From: Clostridium merdae
Lineage (GTDB): Bacteria; Bacillota; Clostridia; Oscillospirales; Acutalibacteraceae
Reading direction: 5' to 3'
Assembly: GCF_900176635.1 (NCBI RefSeq)
Contig: NZ_FXLN01000002.1
Coordinates: 62,001-126,000, forward strand
DNA length: 64,000 nucleotides
The notes beneath the pieces were generated by a model, which saw only the letters and a program-made list of their open reading frames with translations, was not told where the DNA came from and did not search any database. How positions within the stretch are numbered: position 1 is the stretch's first letter; each line of letters begins with the position of its first letter. Shown piece after piece: positions 24,099 to 32,729 of this stretch. A program made the translations under genes and the position numbers.

Positions 24099-24896
24099 AT
24101 GTCATTCTTAAAGGGGTCCATAGGGGTAATGGATTCCGGCATTGGCGGGCTTACGGTAGCAAAAGAAATCCAACGTATCCTGCCTCATGAGGACATCCTG
24201 TATATTGGTGACAGTGCCAATTGTCCCTACGGTAACAGAACGGCACAAGAAATTGCAGAGTTGAGCCGCAATATGCTCCGCTATTTGGGCGAGCGGGGAG
24301 TAAAAGTGGTGGCAATCGCCTGCAATACCATCTCAACCCTAGTCGATGTATTAACACCAGATTTTGATTTTAAGATCGTTGGCATTGTAGCGCCATCTGC
24401 TGCATATGTTGCGCATTCGGGAATCAAAAAGGTAGGGCTTGTAGCAACCGAGTTTACAGTTGCAACAGGGAACTATGATAAGTTGATTCATCAGCTTGAC
24501 CCTACGGTACAGGTTACCGGCAAGGGAAGCCCACTACTGGCGGGGCTGGTTGACAGAGGTGACTTTAACCAGCAAGACATTAACACAGAGATCCGTACCC
24601 AGATCAACTACATCCTATCCAAAGACCCTGAAATTCAACACATTATATTAGGGTGTACACATTACCCGATTATTGAATCGAATTTCAGAGAGTGTTACCC
24701 GGAGATTACTTACATTAATCCGGCTCTGGAACAGGCGAACGCCGTTCGCAGTTATTTGGAGGAAAAAAACTCTTTGGATGAGGAAAAGGAAGGCAGCTTT
24801 TCCATTTGCACTTCAGGCGACCCGGAGGTTTACGTTCAGGTGGCAAAGCGCATTGGTATGAAAGAGCCATCTTCCGCAATTCACATTGTCCTTTAA
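24099..24896 (+). CDS. murI: Glutamate racemase
   Basis: 265 aa. Catalytic motifs are visible: DSGIGGLTVAKEI (about 11-23), the first Cys in AIACNT (about 72-77), and the second Cys in LGCTHYPI (about 184-191). It makes D-glutamate for peptidoglycan from L-glutamate without a cofactor. AAAGGAGG lies close to the ATG. It is the gene before the glutamate transporter, but 400 bp of non-coding DNA separates the two, so a shared transcript is not clear. Confidence 0.95.
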   Translation: MSFLKGSIGVMDSGIGGLTVAKEIQRILPHEDILYIGDSANCPYGNRTAQEIAELSRNMLRYLGERGVKVVAIACNTISTLVDVLTPDFDFKIVGIVAPSAAYVAHSGIKKVGLVATEFTVATGNYDKLIHQLDPTVQVTGKGSPLLAGLVDRGDFNQQDINTEIRTQINYILSKDPEIQHIILGCTHYPIIESNFRECYPEITYINPALEQANAVRSYLEEKNSLDEEKEGSFSICTSGDPEVYVQVAKRIGMKEPSSAIHIVL

Positions 24897-24899
24897 AAA

Positions 24900-25299
24900 C
24901 AGTATTCCAAATTTGTTTTTAAGGGTGAAGAAATCAGAAAGCGATTGTACATATTTTAGATTAGCTTTCAGGCAAGGCAGAGTTAAAAATATTGCACAGC
25001 CTGCGTTTCGTATTCCACCGCTGAATAATTCAGCGTTAGCGGGAACAGTGCTGTAGCGGAGCACGTGGTTGCTCATGAAAAGCCACGGTTTGGCAGAATT
25101 AGGAGTATTCCGACATAGGGGCTTATGGCAGAATAACAAGAACAAAGCCCTGGGTTTGGTTATGTTGGATAAAAAATGCTCCGGCGTCAAATAAAATTTA
25201 TTGTAACTTTGACGTTATTGTATTTTTCTGTAGCATTTTGACATTGAAGTGTCATACTTACAGACAACCAAATTTCTATTGTTGTAGGAGGAAAACTTT
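24900..25299 (+). other. Non-coding leader region upstream of gltS
   Basis: No gene seen. 25010-25130 can fold into several hairpins, for example CGCTGAA/TTCAGCG and GTGG/CCAC around 25067-25086. A possible promoter is TTGACG, 16 nt, TAGCAT near 25211-25238, followed by TGACA/TGTCA dyad sequence at about 25240-25256. No known riboswitch was recognised. Confidence 0.4.
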
Positions 25300-26556
25300 A
25301 TGGGCGCTCTTAAAGGAGTTATTGATGTCGCTACCAACGATGCTGGTATGACGACAGTAGGCCTGAACATGTACCTGGCGGCAGGTATAGCAGCTATTCT
25401 GTTCTGGGTTGGTACTTATTTAGTAGACAAAATCCGTTTTCTGAGAGAAAAATGCATTCCCGCACCGTTGGTCGGAGGACTTTTCTTTGCTTTGACGAAC
25501 ACAGTTCTCAATGCAACCGGTGTTATGTCGATTTCGTTCAACGACACACTGCAGTCCTTCTTTATGTTGGTGTTCTTCTGCACCGTCGGTTTTACGGTAA
25601 GCATTCCGCTGCTTAAGAGCGGCGGTAAATCCATCATTATTATGTTGCTGCTCGCAACTGTAATGACATTCCTGCAGAACTTCCTGGGCGGCGGCATTAT
25701 GGCTGCATTCGGCCAGGATGCCAGACTTGGTGTTGCAGCAGGTTCTACCGCTTTGATTGGTGGCCCCGGCACAGCAGCAGCTTTTGGTGCTACCATGGAT
25801 GCCCCAATCGCACAGGGCGGTTACGGCATGGGTGGCTCCGGTTCCCTCGTTGGTGTTACTGCAGCGATTTTCGGTCTTGTTATGGGTTCTATTATGGGCG
25901 GACCTACTGCAGCAAGAAGAATTCGCAAGCACAACCTCAAATCCACTGAAGCCGCTCTTGTAGACGGTGAAGATGGTGAGACTTTCAAGAGCACCAGCTT
26001 TGACTTTACTCAGGCTTGCATGCTGCTCGCAGTTGCAATCGGTATTGGTCAGCTCGTTTCCGTTGGTCTGAAGGCCGCTACTGGCATTACACTTCCCGGC
26101 TACATCGGCGCTATGCTCGTTGCCGCTGTTATGCGTAATGTGATTGATGCTGGTGGTAAGAAATTCCAGGCAGAAGAAATTGATGTTCTCGGCAACCTGT
26201 CCTTGAACATGTTCCTCGCAATGGCGATGATGGGCCTCAAGCTGTGGCAGTTGGTTAACCTGGCATTGCCGCTGATTATCACATTGGCAGCTCAGATTCT
26301 TCTGATGTATCTGTTCTCTTACTATGTAATCTTCAACGTAATGGGCAAAAACTACAATGCAGCTGTTCAGACCGCTGGTTTCATCGGTTTTGTAATGGGT
26401 GCTACCTCTAACGCAATGGCTAACATGCAGGCGATTACCCGCCGTTATGGCCCTGCAAGAGAGGCATATTTCGTAATTCCCATGGTTGGCGGCTTGTTTA
26501 TTGACTTCGTCAACGCAGCAGCGATTACCGGCTTCCTCAACTGGTGGACTCCGTGA
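25300..26556 (+). CDS. gltS: Sodium/glutamate symporter
   Basis: 418 aa with about 10-12 hydrophobic segments and the ESS/GltS hallmarks: LGVAAGSTALIGGPGTAAAFG and YGMGGSGSLVGVTAAIFGLVMG in the first half, and GFIGFVMGATSNAMANMQA in the second, the two glycine-rich re-entrant loops. It would import glutamate with sodium. The ATG follows GGAGGAAAACTTT. The next gene is glutamate dehydrogenase, and the whole downstream region is a glutamate-fermentation locus, which supports glutamate as substrate. Confidence 0.93.
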   Translation: MGALKGVIDVATNDAGMTTVGLNMYLAAGIAAILFWVGTYLVDKIRFLREKCIPAPLVGGLFFALTNTVLNATGVMSISFNDTLQSFFMLVFFCTVGFTVSIPLLKSGGKSIIIMLLLATVMTFLQNFLGGGIMAAFGQDARLGVAAGSTALIGGPGTAAAFGATMDAPIAQGGYGMGGSGSLVGVTAAIFGLVMGSIMGGPTAARRIRKHNLKSTEAALVDGEDGETFKSTSFDFTQACMLLAVAIGIGQLVSVGLKAATGITLPGYIGAMLVAAVMRNVIDAGGKKFQAEEIDVLGNLSLNMFLAMAMMGLKLWQLVNLALPLIITLAAQILLMYLFSYYVIFNVMGKNYNAAVQTAGFIGFVMGATSNAMANMQAITRRYGPAREAYFVIPMVGGLFIDFVNAAAITGFLNWWTP

Positions 26557-26597
26557 TTTCGCTTCCCATTTAATTTTGCATAACTAATTGTGTGATT

Positions 26598-26626
26598 CTG
26601 CCGCCCGGCGGTCTTCCGGGCGGCAG
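26598..26626 (+). terminator. GC-rich hairpin after gltS
   Basis: CTGCCGCCCGG pairs with CCGGGCGGCAG over a 7-nt loop. No T run follows, so it may slow polymerase or protect the mRNA 3' end rather than terminate fully. Confidence 0.5.
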
Positions 26627-26730
26627 AGCGTGGAAAAAGGAAGTTCGGCAGTTCAGGATAAATGGTGTGGTTTTAAACTGGGTGCCGAGTCTGAAAATAG
26701 CGCGACGTTACTTTAAAACAAAACAGGAAA

Positions 26731-26770
26731 GCAAATTTGAAAGGCGTGTACGCACAAATTTCAAATTTGC
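26731..26770 (+). promoter_or_regulatory. Nested palindrome in the gdhA leader
   Basis: A perfect 12-bp inverted repeat (GCAAATTTGAAA and its complement) encloses a second palindrome, GCGTGTACGC. It is followed by AAATCCTTTTTG. It could be an operator or an attenuator-type hairpin upstream of gdhA. Confidence 0.5.
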
Positions 26771-26842
26771 AAATCCTTTTTGTAATATTTACGTATATTT
26801 TCCCTATTTTTAGAGAAAAATTTTTTTATGGAGGTCTTTGTT

Positions 26843-28192
26843 ATGAACGCGTATGTTGAAAGAGTGTTGCAAGAAACCCAGAAGAAAAATGCCAACGAGC
26901 CCGAATTCCTACAGACAGTTGAAGAGGTTCTCACTTCTTTGGCTCCTGTGGTAGAAGCTCATCCTGAGTACGAGAAGGCTGGCCTGCTCGAGAGAATGGT
27001 TGAGCCCGAGCGTACCATCGAATTCCGTGTAGCATGGGTTGACGATGCTGGTAAAGTTAACGTAAACCGTGGCTACCGCGTACAGTACAACGGAGCAATT
27101 GGTCCCTACAAGGGCGGCCTGCGTTTTGCTCCTTCCGTAAACCTGTCTGTTATCAAGTTCTTGGGCTTTGAGCAGACCTTTAAGAACAGCTTGACCACTC
27201 TGCCTATGGGCGGCGCTAAGGGCGGTTCTGATTTTGATCCCCGTGGTAAGAGCGATGCAGAGATCATGCGCTTCTGCCAGGCCTTTATGACTGAGTTGTA
27301 TCGTCACATTGGTCCCGACATCGACGTTCCCGCTGGCGACTTGGGCGTAGGCGGAAGAGAAGTTGCTTACATGTATGGCCAGTATCGCCGTATTCGTGGC
27401 GCTTTTGAGAATGGTGTTATCACCGGTAAGGGCCGTTCCTTCGGCGGCAGCGTAATTCGCCCCGAGGCTACCGGTTTTGGTGCTATCTACTATGTAAACG
27501 AAGTTTTGAACCATGAGAATGATTCCATTAAGGACAAGACATTTGCTGTTTCCGGCTTCGGTAACGTTGCTTGGGGCGCAGTAAAGAAGATTGCAGAATT
27601 GGGCGGCAAGGCTGTTACCATTTCTGGTCCTGACGGCTACGTTTACGATCCCGATGGTATCGTAACTGAAGAGAAGATTGAATTCATGCTTCAGATGCGT
27701 TCCAGCGGCCGTGACAAGGTTCAGGATTATGCTGACAAGTTCGGCGTAGAGTTCTTCCCCGGCGAGAAGCCCTGGGGCCGTAAAGTTGATGTTATTCTCC
27801 CCTGCGCAACTCAGAATGACATTAACATGGACGAGGCAAAGAAAATTGTTGCTAATGGCATTAAATACTATATCGAAGTTGCTAACATGCCCACCACCAA
27901 CGATGCTCTGGTATACCTGATGGGCCAGAAGAACATGATCGTTGCTCCTTCCAAGGCTGTTAACGCTGGTGGCGTTGCTGTTTCTGGTTTGGAAATGTCC
28001 CAGAACAGCGAGAGACTGTCTTGGACTGAAGAAGAAGTTGACGCGAAGCTCCACCAGATCATGAAGAACATTCATGATTCTTCTGTTGCTGCTGCTGAAG
28101 AGTTCGGCTTGGGCTACAATCTGGTTGCTGGCGCAAACATCGCTGGCTTCAAGAAGGTTGCAGACGCTATGCTGGCACAGGGTGTATTCTAA
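26843..28192 (+). CDS. gdhA: Glutamate dehydrogenase
   Basis: 449 aa, the length of hexameric family I enzymes. Signatures: GPYKGGLRFAPSVNLSVIKF (about 88-107), the catalytic-Lys segment PMGGAKGGSDFDP (about 120-132), and the Rossmann loop VSGFGNVAWGA. It interconverts glutamate and 2-oxoglutarate with ammonia; in this locus it would feed 2-oxoglutarate into the hydroxyglutarate pathway, so NAD use is plausible. Codon use is strongly biased, as in highly expressed genes. The start at 26843 has GGAGGTCTTTGTT upstream. A strong terminator follows. Confidence 0.95.
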   Translation: MNAYVERVLQETQKKNANEPEFLQTVEEVLTSLAPVVEAHPEYEKAGLLERMVEPERTIEFRVAWVDDAGKVNVNRGYRVQYNGAIGPYKGGLRFAPSVNLSVIKFLGFEQTFKNSLTTLPMGGAKGGSDFDPRGKSDAEIMRFCQAFMTELYRHIGPDIDVPAGDLGVGGREVAYMYGQYRRIRGAFENGVITGKGRSFGGSVIRPEATGFGAIYYVNEVLNHENDSIKDKTFAVSGFGNVAWGAVKKIAELGGKAVTISGPDGYVYDPDGIVTEEKIEFMLQMRSSGRDKVQDYADKFGVEFFPGEKPWGRKVDVILPCATQNDINMDEAKKIVANGIKYYIEVANMPTTNDALVYLMGQKNMIVAPSKAVNAGGVAVSGLEMSQNSERLSWTEEEVDAKLHQIMKNIHDSSVAAAEEFGLGYNLVAGANIAGFKKVADAMLAQGVF

Positions 28193-28219
28193 GAAACACA
28201 AAACAATTATATTGTTTGG

Positions 28220-28253
28220 GATAGGCGGGCGTTCTGCGCCCGCCTATCTATTT
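28220..28253 (+). terminator. Terminator after gdhA
   Basis: GATAGGCGGGCG pairs with CGCCCGCCTATC over a 5-nt loop, followed by TATTTGTTT. Confidence 0.8.
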
Positions 28254-28282
28254 GTTTACAGCAAAGCAGGAGGCACCCGAGA

Positions 28283-29254
28283 GTGATGAAGTATAAGGTA
28301 CTGATATTAAAGGAACTCGATGTTTCCGGAAAGCAAATCTTATTGGATGACGGCGCTGCGCTTTTCGTTACGGATGGCTGTAGCGAAGAGTGTTTTATAA
28401 AAGAGCTTCAGGAGCATCAGGTGGATGCGATTATGTGCCACAATGAAGCGGTAACTCCCGCAATGATGGATGCTTCGAGAAACCTGAAGGTGATTGCAAA
28501 GCAAGGCGCTGGGCTGGATAATATTGATTTAGAGTACGCAACACAGAAAGGCATTCAAGTGGTTTATGCGCCGCTATGCAATTCAAATGCGGTAGCAGAG
28601 CACGCTATGATGCTAATGCTAATGGCTGCACGCCGCTACAAGCGTGTGGACAGTGAGTTCCGAACTGGGAATTGTGATGTGCGCTGCGCATTGCAAGATA
28701 CATATGAGCTAGAGGGTATGACTCTTGGCGTTTTGGGGTGCGGTCGAATTGGCCAAATGATTGCCAATAAGGCGGCATTCGGCTTTGGTATGGATGTAGT
28801 CGGGTACGACCCCTATGCAAAGCAAGAGGAAATGAAGGCGCCCATCCGTCTGCTAAACCATAGAGAAGAAGTGCTAAAAAGAGCAGATATTATTACGATA
28901 CACTTGCCCTCTTTGCCGTCTACCAGAGGCAGCATAGATTATTCTGCTTTTCAAAAGATGAAATCAAATGCTTTCTTCATCAATTGTGGATGTAAGGATG
29001 TTGTCGTTGAGGCAGACATGGCTCGGGCACTCAAAGAAGGTATGATTTTGGGAGCTGGAATTGATGTGCTTGTTGATCAAGCACAGGAATATGGTAATCA
29101 AATGATGGAGATGGACAACGTTATCATAACTCCCCGCACGGCAGAATTCACCCGGCAGGCAGTTGTTCGTAGCAGTTCTGCTGCGGCACAGGGTATTGTG
29201 GAGGTTATAAACGGTAAACCAATTGCTTTCCCGGGCAACAGAATTGGTGAATAA
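28283..29254 (+). CDS. D-2-hydroxyacid dehydrogenase homologue without catalytic triad
   Basis: 323 aa with the fold of D-isomer specific 2-hydroxyacid dehydrogenases: KQGAGLDNIDLEYA in the substrate domain, Rossmann motif LGCGRIGQMIANKA, and HLPSLPSTRGSID. The expected catalytic residues are all changed. The Arg of NxARG is Cys (NCGCKD), the Glu after the GLDV-type motif is lost (GIDVLVDQA), and the His of TPH is Arg (ITPRTAEFT). In this place one expects 2-hydroxyglutarate dehydrogenase (HgdH), which keeps these residues. It may be non-catalytic or use other chemistry. AGGAGG precedes GTG 28283; ATG 28286 is an alternative start. It is flanked by terminators. Confidence 0.8.
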   Translation: MMKYKVLILKELDVSGKQILLDDGAALFVTDGCSEECFIKELQEHQVDAIMCHNEAVTPAMMDASRNLKVIAKQGAGLDNIDLEYATQKGIQVVYAPLCNSNAVAEHAMMLMLMAARRYKRVDSEFRTGNCDVRCALQDTYELEGMTLGVLGCGRIGQMIANKAAFGFGMDVVGYDPYAKQEEMKAPIRLLNHREEVLKRADIITIHLPSLPSTRGSIDYSAFQKMKSNAFFINCGCKDVVVEADMARALKEGMILGAGIDVLVDQAQEYGNQMMEMDNVIITPRTAEFTRQAVVRSSSAAAQGIVEVINGKPIAFPGNRIGE

Positions 29255-29265
29255 GGTTTTTTCTC

Positions 29266-29299
29266 CCTCCCGTATTCTTTGCGAATACGGGAGGTTTTT
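29266..29299 (+). terminator. Terminator after the hydroxyacid dehydrogenase homologue
   Basis: CCTCCCGTATTC pairs with GAATACGGGAGG over a 5-nt loop, followed by five T. The following 240 bp (29300-29538) are AT-rich with no gene. Confidence 0.9.
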
Positions 29300-29538
29300 A
29301 CGGAAAAGCCATTCAACTTAATTCTTCTTATACATATTAATTCACATTCTAAAACAAGGTCGGAGTACAGAAAAAAACAAATTCCTATTATTAAAAAAAT
29401 ACCAATTCATACAATTTCCTTTCAGCAATTATTCAACATTTCAAAGCGACTAAAAATAAGCGTTTTTTGTCGATAAAATTGCGAATTACGGAATAATACA
29501 TAAAAAGTCACTCTTTTTCACTGAATCCGTCTATATAG

Positions 29539-29566
29539 TTGATTTTACGAAAAGCTATGGTATAAT
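29539..29566 (+). promoter_or_regulatory. Sigma-A promoter of the two-component genes
   Basis: TTGATT, a 16-nt spacer and a perfect TATAAT, about 160 bp upstream of the kinase start. Confidence 0.7.
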
Positions 29567-29727
29567 TGTAGTTAGATATTAACAATATTTTTCTTTCAAA
29601 ATTTACTTTTTTTGAGGAGGTGTTTTCTCCCTATAAATTGGCTTTGTACAGCCTGTTTTTGAAGGATAAAAGGGAGGAAAACAAGAAAAACAGGGGAGAA
29701 AATAGTATTGCGGTAAGGGGAAAGAAA

Positions 29728-31017
29728 ATGTTGGATTTAAAACACTGGAAGCGAATGTTGCTGATTGCAATTATTGTAACTTTTTCCTCTCAGCTTTATT
29801 TCAATTTCTTTACGGATAACTTTCGAATCTCGGCGGCAGTTATTTTATTTCCGGTTTTATTAATGACTATCGCCAAAGATCAAAACTCAGCCGCAATTGG
29901 TTGCGTAACCGGTGTTATGGTCTTTATTGTGCGCTTGTTTTTAATAAGCTCGGGAATTTCACAGCTGCAAGACAATATGACTGTCGCGCTTATTGGTGGG
30001 CTGTTTTATGTGGCATATGGGTTGCTGTTTTCACTTTTCGTAAAGAACAAGCACACCATTCCGTTTCAAAAACTGATTGTCGCCATGGCACTCAGTGATT
30101 TTTGTGCCAACTTTTTTGAGGTTGGGCTGCGTACCGGAATGCGTTACAATAGCATTGAAACACAGATGTACATTTATTTGTTTGGTATTGCGGTAGCCCG
30201 TACCATTGTTGCCGGTTCCATTCTGTTAGGGGAGCAAAATTACCGTGCACTCATGAAAAAGATGGAGCATGAGAACCGCTACCAAAGGCTATACCTTATG
30301 ACGACCCGACTGAAAAACGAAGTCTATTTTATGGAGAAAAATACGGAAGAAATTGAGTCGGCAATGAGTAACGCCTACCGTTTATATGAAAAGCTGTCTA
30401 CACTAGATCTTCAGCCGGAGCTTAAGAAGATGGCTCTCTCCATTGCCCGAGATGTTCATGAAATAAAAAAAGACTATATTCGCATTATGCAGGGAATACA
30501 AAAGGAAATTGATGAACAGTATAGCGAAGAAGAAATGGGGATTCGTGACCTGCTGCAAATATTAAAGGAATCCACATATCGTGTTTTGGAAGCGCGCAGA
30601 CTTGATATTCAGTTGGATTTTCAAGTGAAGGATGAGTTTGTAGTTGCTGACCACTACTCTTTAATGCTGATATTAGTGAATCTAGTCAATAATGGAATTG
30701 AGGCAATTGAAAAGAAAGGCTATAAAGGCTGGATTTTGGTTTCTGTTGAGAGGGAATATAAACACATTGTTTTTACGGTAGCGGATAATGGGCCAGGAAT
30801 ACCGAAAAAAGCAATGGACCGTATCTTTCAAATGGGTTTTTCCACTAAATTTGATGAGGAGACCGGGAATATTTACCGAGGGGTAGGTCTGTCAGGAGTG
30901 CAGATGACGGTTGAAGAAAAATTCCACGGTTCTATTGAGGTAAAATCTGAGCTTGGGGTTGGAACGGAGTTTCGAGTAATCATCCCCGCGGAAAAGCTGG
31001 AGGAAAATATTATATGA
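29728..31017 (+). CDS. Membrane sensor histidine kinase, GlnK (YcbA) type
   Basis: 429 aa. Five to six N-terminal membrane segments (about residues 8-165) act as sensor. A helical phospho-acceptor region with SIARDVHEIKKDYIRI follows (His about 232), then a GHKL ATPase with N box LVNLVNNGIEAIE, G1 VADNGPGIP, and GRGVGLSGVQM-like G2 (sequence YRGVGLSGVQM). The stop overlaps the regulator start by 4 nt. The regulator is GlnL-like, so the pair resembles B. subtilis GlnK/GlnL, which responds to glutamine. Here it lies between gdhA and the butyrate block, so glutamate or glutamine sensing is likely. AGGGGAAAGAAA precedes the ATG; the frame is open further upstream. Confidence 0.85.
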   Translation: MLDLKHWKRMLLIAIIVTFSSQLYFNFFTDNFRISAAVILFPVLLMTIAKDQNSAAIGCVTGVMVFIVRLFLISSGISQLQDNMTVALIGGLFYVAYGLLFSLFVKNKHTIPFQKLIVAMALSDFCANFFEVGLRTGMRYNSIETQMYIYLFGIAVARTIVAGSILLGEQNYRALMKKMEHENRYQRLYLMTTRLKNEVYFMEKNTEEIESAMSNAYRLYEKLSTLDLQPELKKMALSIARDVHEIKKDYIRIMQGIQKEIDEQYSEEEMGIRDLLQILKESTYRVLEARRLDIQLDFQVKDEFVVADHYSLMLILVNLVNNGIEAIEKKGYKGWILVSVEREYKHIVFTVADNGPGIPKKAMDRIFQMGFSTKFDEETGNIYRGVGLSGVQMTVEEKFHGSIEVKSELGVGTEFRVIIPAEKLEENII

Positions 31018-31859
31018 ATTTTTATATTGTTGAAGACGATTTGTCAGTAATCAATAATCTGGAAGATATTATTGAAAACCATAACTTAGGCAGTGTGTGT
31101 GGCGACTCAGAGGGAAAGGCTCCGAATCCGGAGGAGATTATGGCGTTAAAACCGGACGTAGTTCTGGTGGATTTCTTAATGCCGAATGTTGATGGAATAC
31201 AGTTGGTATCCGCGCTGCGCGAAATGGGCAGTACTGCAAAGTGCATTATGATTTCGCAGGTATCAAACAAAGAGCTTATTATGAAAGCGTATAATGCAGG
31301 CGTGGATTTTTTTATCAGCAAGCCTATTAATGTTATTGAGATTAAAAGAGTCATTGAAAATATTACTCGGCAGATTCAAATGGAGCAGACATTGTCCAAT
31401 ATCCGCAAAATGTTCCAGGTTGATATTGGTTCGGCTGCGCCTGTGGAGAAGGATGATAAGGATACTCCCGTTCGAAGACTGCAATATATCTTAAATCAAC
31501 TTGGCATGTCTGGCGAGAAGGGCTCAAAAGACATTGTTACGGTGTGCCAGTACTTGTATGACCATGAGAAAACCAGCATGGCAGAAGAGAATATTGGCAA
31601 GCTATGCGAAATTCTCAGCGATAACCCAAAGAGCATGGAGCAGCGTATTCGCCGTGCAATTGCCAAGGGAATGTCTAACTTGGCAAATCTGGGAATCGAA
31701 GATTTTATGAACGATACCTTTACACGGTATTCCAGCACCCTATTCTCCTTTGAGGGAATCAAAACTGAGATGGATTTTATTCGCGGTAAACGCTCTTCCG
31801 GTGGTAAGATTAATATAAAGAAATTTATCAACGGTCTGTTGGTGTTTATGGATCAATAA
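31014..31859 (+). CDS. Response regulator, GlnL (YcbB) type
   Basis: 281 aa. A receiver domain (about 1-120) has the acidic pair EDD at 7-9, phospho-acceptor Asp53 in LVDFLMP, and the conserved Lys in FISKPIN. The C-terminal half (about 150-280) has the YcbB-type DNA-binding region (YILNQLGMSGEKGSKDI... NPKSMEQRIRRAIAKGMSNLANLG), found in GlnL. It is translationally coupled to the kinase (ATGA overlap). Plausible targets are gltS, gdhA or the hydroxyglutarate genes, but no shared operator could be identified by eye. Confidence 0.88.
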   Translation: MNFYIVEDDLSVINNLEDIIENHNLGSVCGDSEGKAPNPEEIMALKPDVVLVDFLMPNVDGIQLVSALREMGSTAKCIMISQVSNKELIMKAYNAGVDFFISKPINVIEIKRVIENITRQIQMEQTLSNIRKMFQVDIGSAAPVEKDDKDTPVRRLQYILNQLGMSGEKGSKDIVTVCQYLYDHEKTSMAEENIGKLCEILSDNPKSMEQRIRRAIAKGMSNLANLGIEDFMNDTFTRYSSTLFSFEGIKTEMDFIRGKRSSGGKINIKKFINGLLVFMDQ

Positions 31860-31860
31860 C

Positions 31861-31895
31861 AAAAAAGCGCTGCCACAATAGGCAGCGCTTTTTTA
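31861..31895 (+). terminator. Terminator after the two-component genes
   Basis: AGCGCTGCC pairs with GGCAGCGCT over a short loop, flanked by A6 and followed by six T; usable in both directions. Confidence 0.9.
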
Positions 31896-32149
31896 TACAT
31901 TATCCTTGTCGCTCTAATAGTATGCAATTAATGAAGGACTTTCTTTTTTGACTTAGAAAGTCGTTGCCTTGTTAGTAAAAGAAGTGTTGCGCTACGGCGC
32001 AAGGCATTTGTTCTTCTAGTGTAAAATGTTGATATGGCTGCATGATAACCTCCGGTTAAAATGGTGTGTAGTAACTTCATTTTATACATTGGTTCTCTTG
32101 CAGTCTATCTTTATTTTAGCCGTGTTGCACTTAATATTATAATCTGCCC

Positions 32150-32272
32150 TCTCCCTTTGAAAGGCCTTTGCCTACTTTCACCCTTTCGTGAAAGTAGGTG
32201 CCCGCCCCGGCACGAGAGGCAAGCCCTGCGCCAGCAGAACCATGTGCCGAAGCGCAATAAGATTTTAAAAAG
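32150..32272. repeat. Mosaic non-coding repeat, copy 1
   Basis: About 123 bp beginning CTCTCCCTTTGAAAGGCC and ending in AATAAGATTTTAAAAAG, repeated directly at 32435-32560 and inverted near 50205-50318. It contains the palindrome CTTTCACCCTTTCGTGAAAG. No gene. It lies in the 830-bp gap between the two-component genes and hbd. Confidence 0.85.
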
Positions 32273-32280
32273 TAATTATT

Positions 32281-32340
32281 AGCGGCTAGTGCCGCAGAGA
32301 ATTACTTCTTTTTTTCATTCGCCCCTCAAGCCGGGGCGGG
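32281..32340. repeat. Mosaic repeat module A
   Basis: A 60-bp module (GCGGCTAGTGCCGC, then AGAATTACTTC, ending CAAGCCGGGGCGGG) found inverted at 50111-50168 and 50551-50609. Chance open frames within it encode matching short peptides in the copies, but these have no ribosome site. Confidence 0.8.
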
Positions 32341-32380
32341 CTCTCCTTTTCTTGATGAGAAGAAAAGGAGGAAAGACTCA

Positions 32381-32450
32381 CCAAAGGCAGAGCCTTTGGT
32401 CGTTGAGAGGGGATTCAAGGGGAGAGAATCGATACTCTCCCCTTGAAAGG
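32381..32450. repeat. Mosaic repeat core palindrome
   Basis: Contains CCAAAGGCAGAGCCTTTGG and a nested inverted repeat around ATCGAT (GGGGAGAGAATCGATACTCTCCCC, arms of about 8 bp). The inverted copy is at 50301-50372. Confidence 0.8.
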
Positions 32451-32560
32451 CCTTTGCCTACTTTCACCCTTTCGTGAAAGTAGGTGCCCGCCCCGGCATG
32501 AGGGGCAAAACCCTGCGCCAGCGGAAACCCTGTGCCAAAGCACAATAAGATTTTAAAAAG
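32435..32560. repeat. Mosaic non-coding repeat, copy 2
   Basis: Direct copy of 32150-32272 with about 90 percent identity by eye, offset by about 286 bp. It lies between the core palindrome and hbd. Confidence 0.85.
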
Positions 32561-32729
32561 AAATTTCTTGCGGCACTGCCGCTTAAAAAGCTGATAGAAA
32601 TAGCCATCCATTAATTCCTTTTTCATTATATATAGAGAATTCACAGGGACTTTGCAATTAGAAAACCCAGTCACTTCCAACGGAGAATGGAAGTAACTGG
32701 GTTTTCATTGTTAGCATGGTGAAAACAAA

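Noticed and set aside
25300..25930. Antisense frame opposite gltS
   Set aside because: Rich in Cys, Asn and His with no motif; it mirrors the hydrophobic codons of the real transporter.
23826..26680. Shared words around ATAAATGGTGTG at about 23835 and 26660
   Set aside because: Similarity covers only about 25 bp with several mismatches and no further structure.
26909..28201. Long antisense open frame opposite gdhA (430 codons)
   Set aside because: The plus frame is a clear glutamate dehydrogenase; strong codon bias of the real gene leaves the antisense frame open by chance. Similar long frames lie opposite thl, gcdA, bcd, hgdA and hgdB.
32289..32477. Short frames encoding matching peptides (MPQRI.SFFHSPLKPG) at two sites
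   Set aside because: They are translations of the non-coding mosaic repeat module, without ribosome sites.
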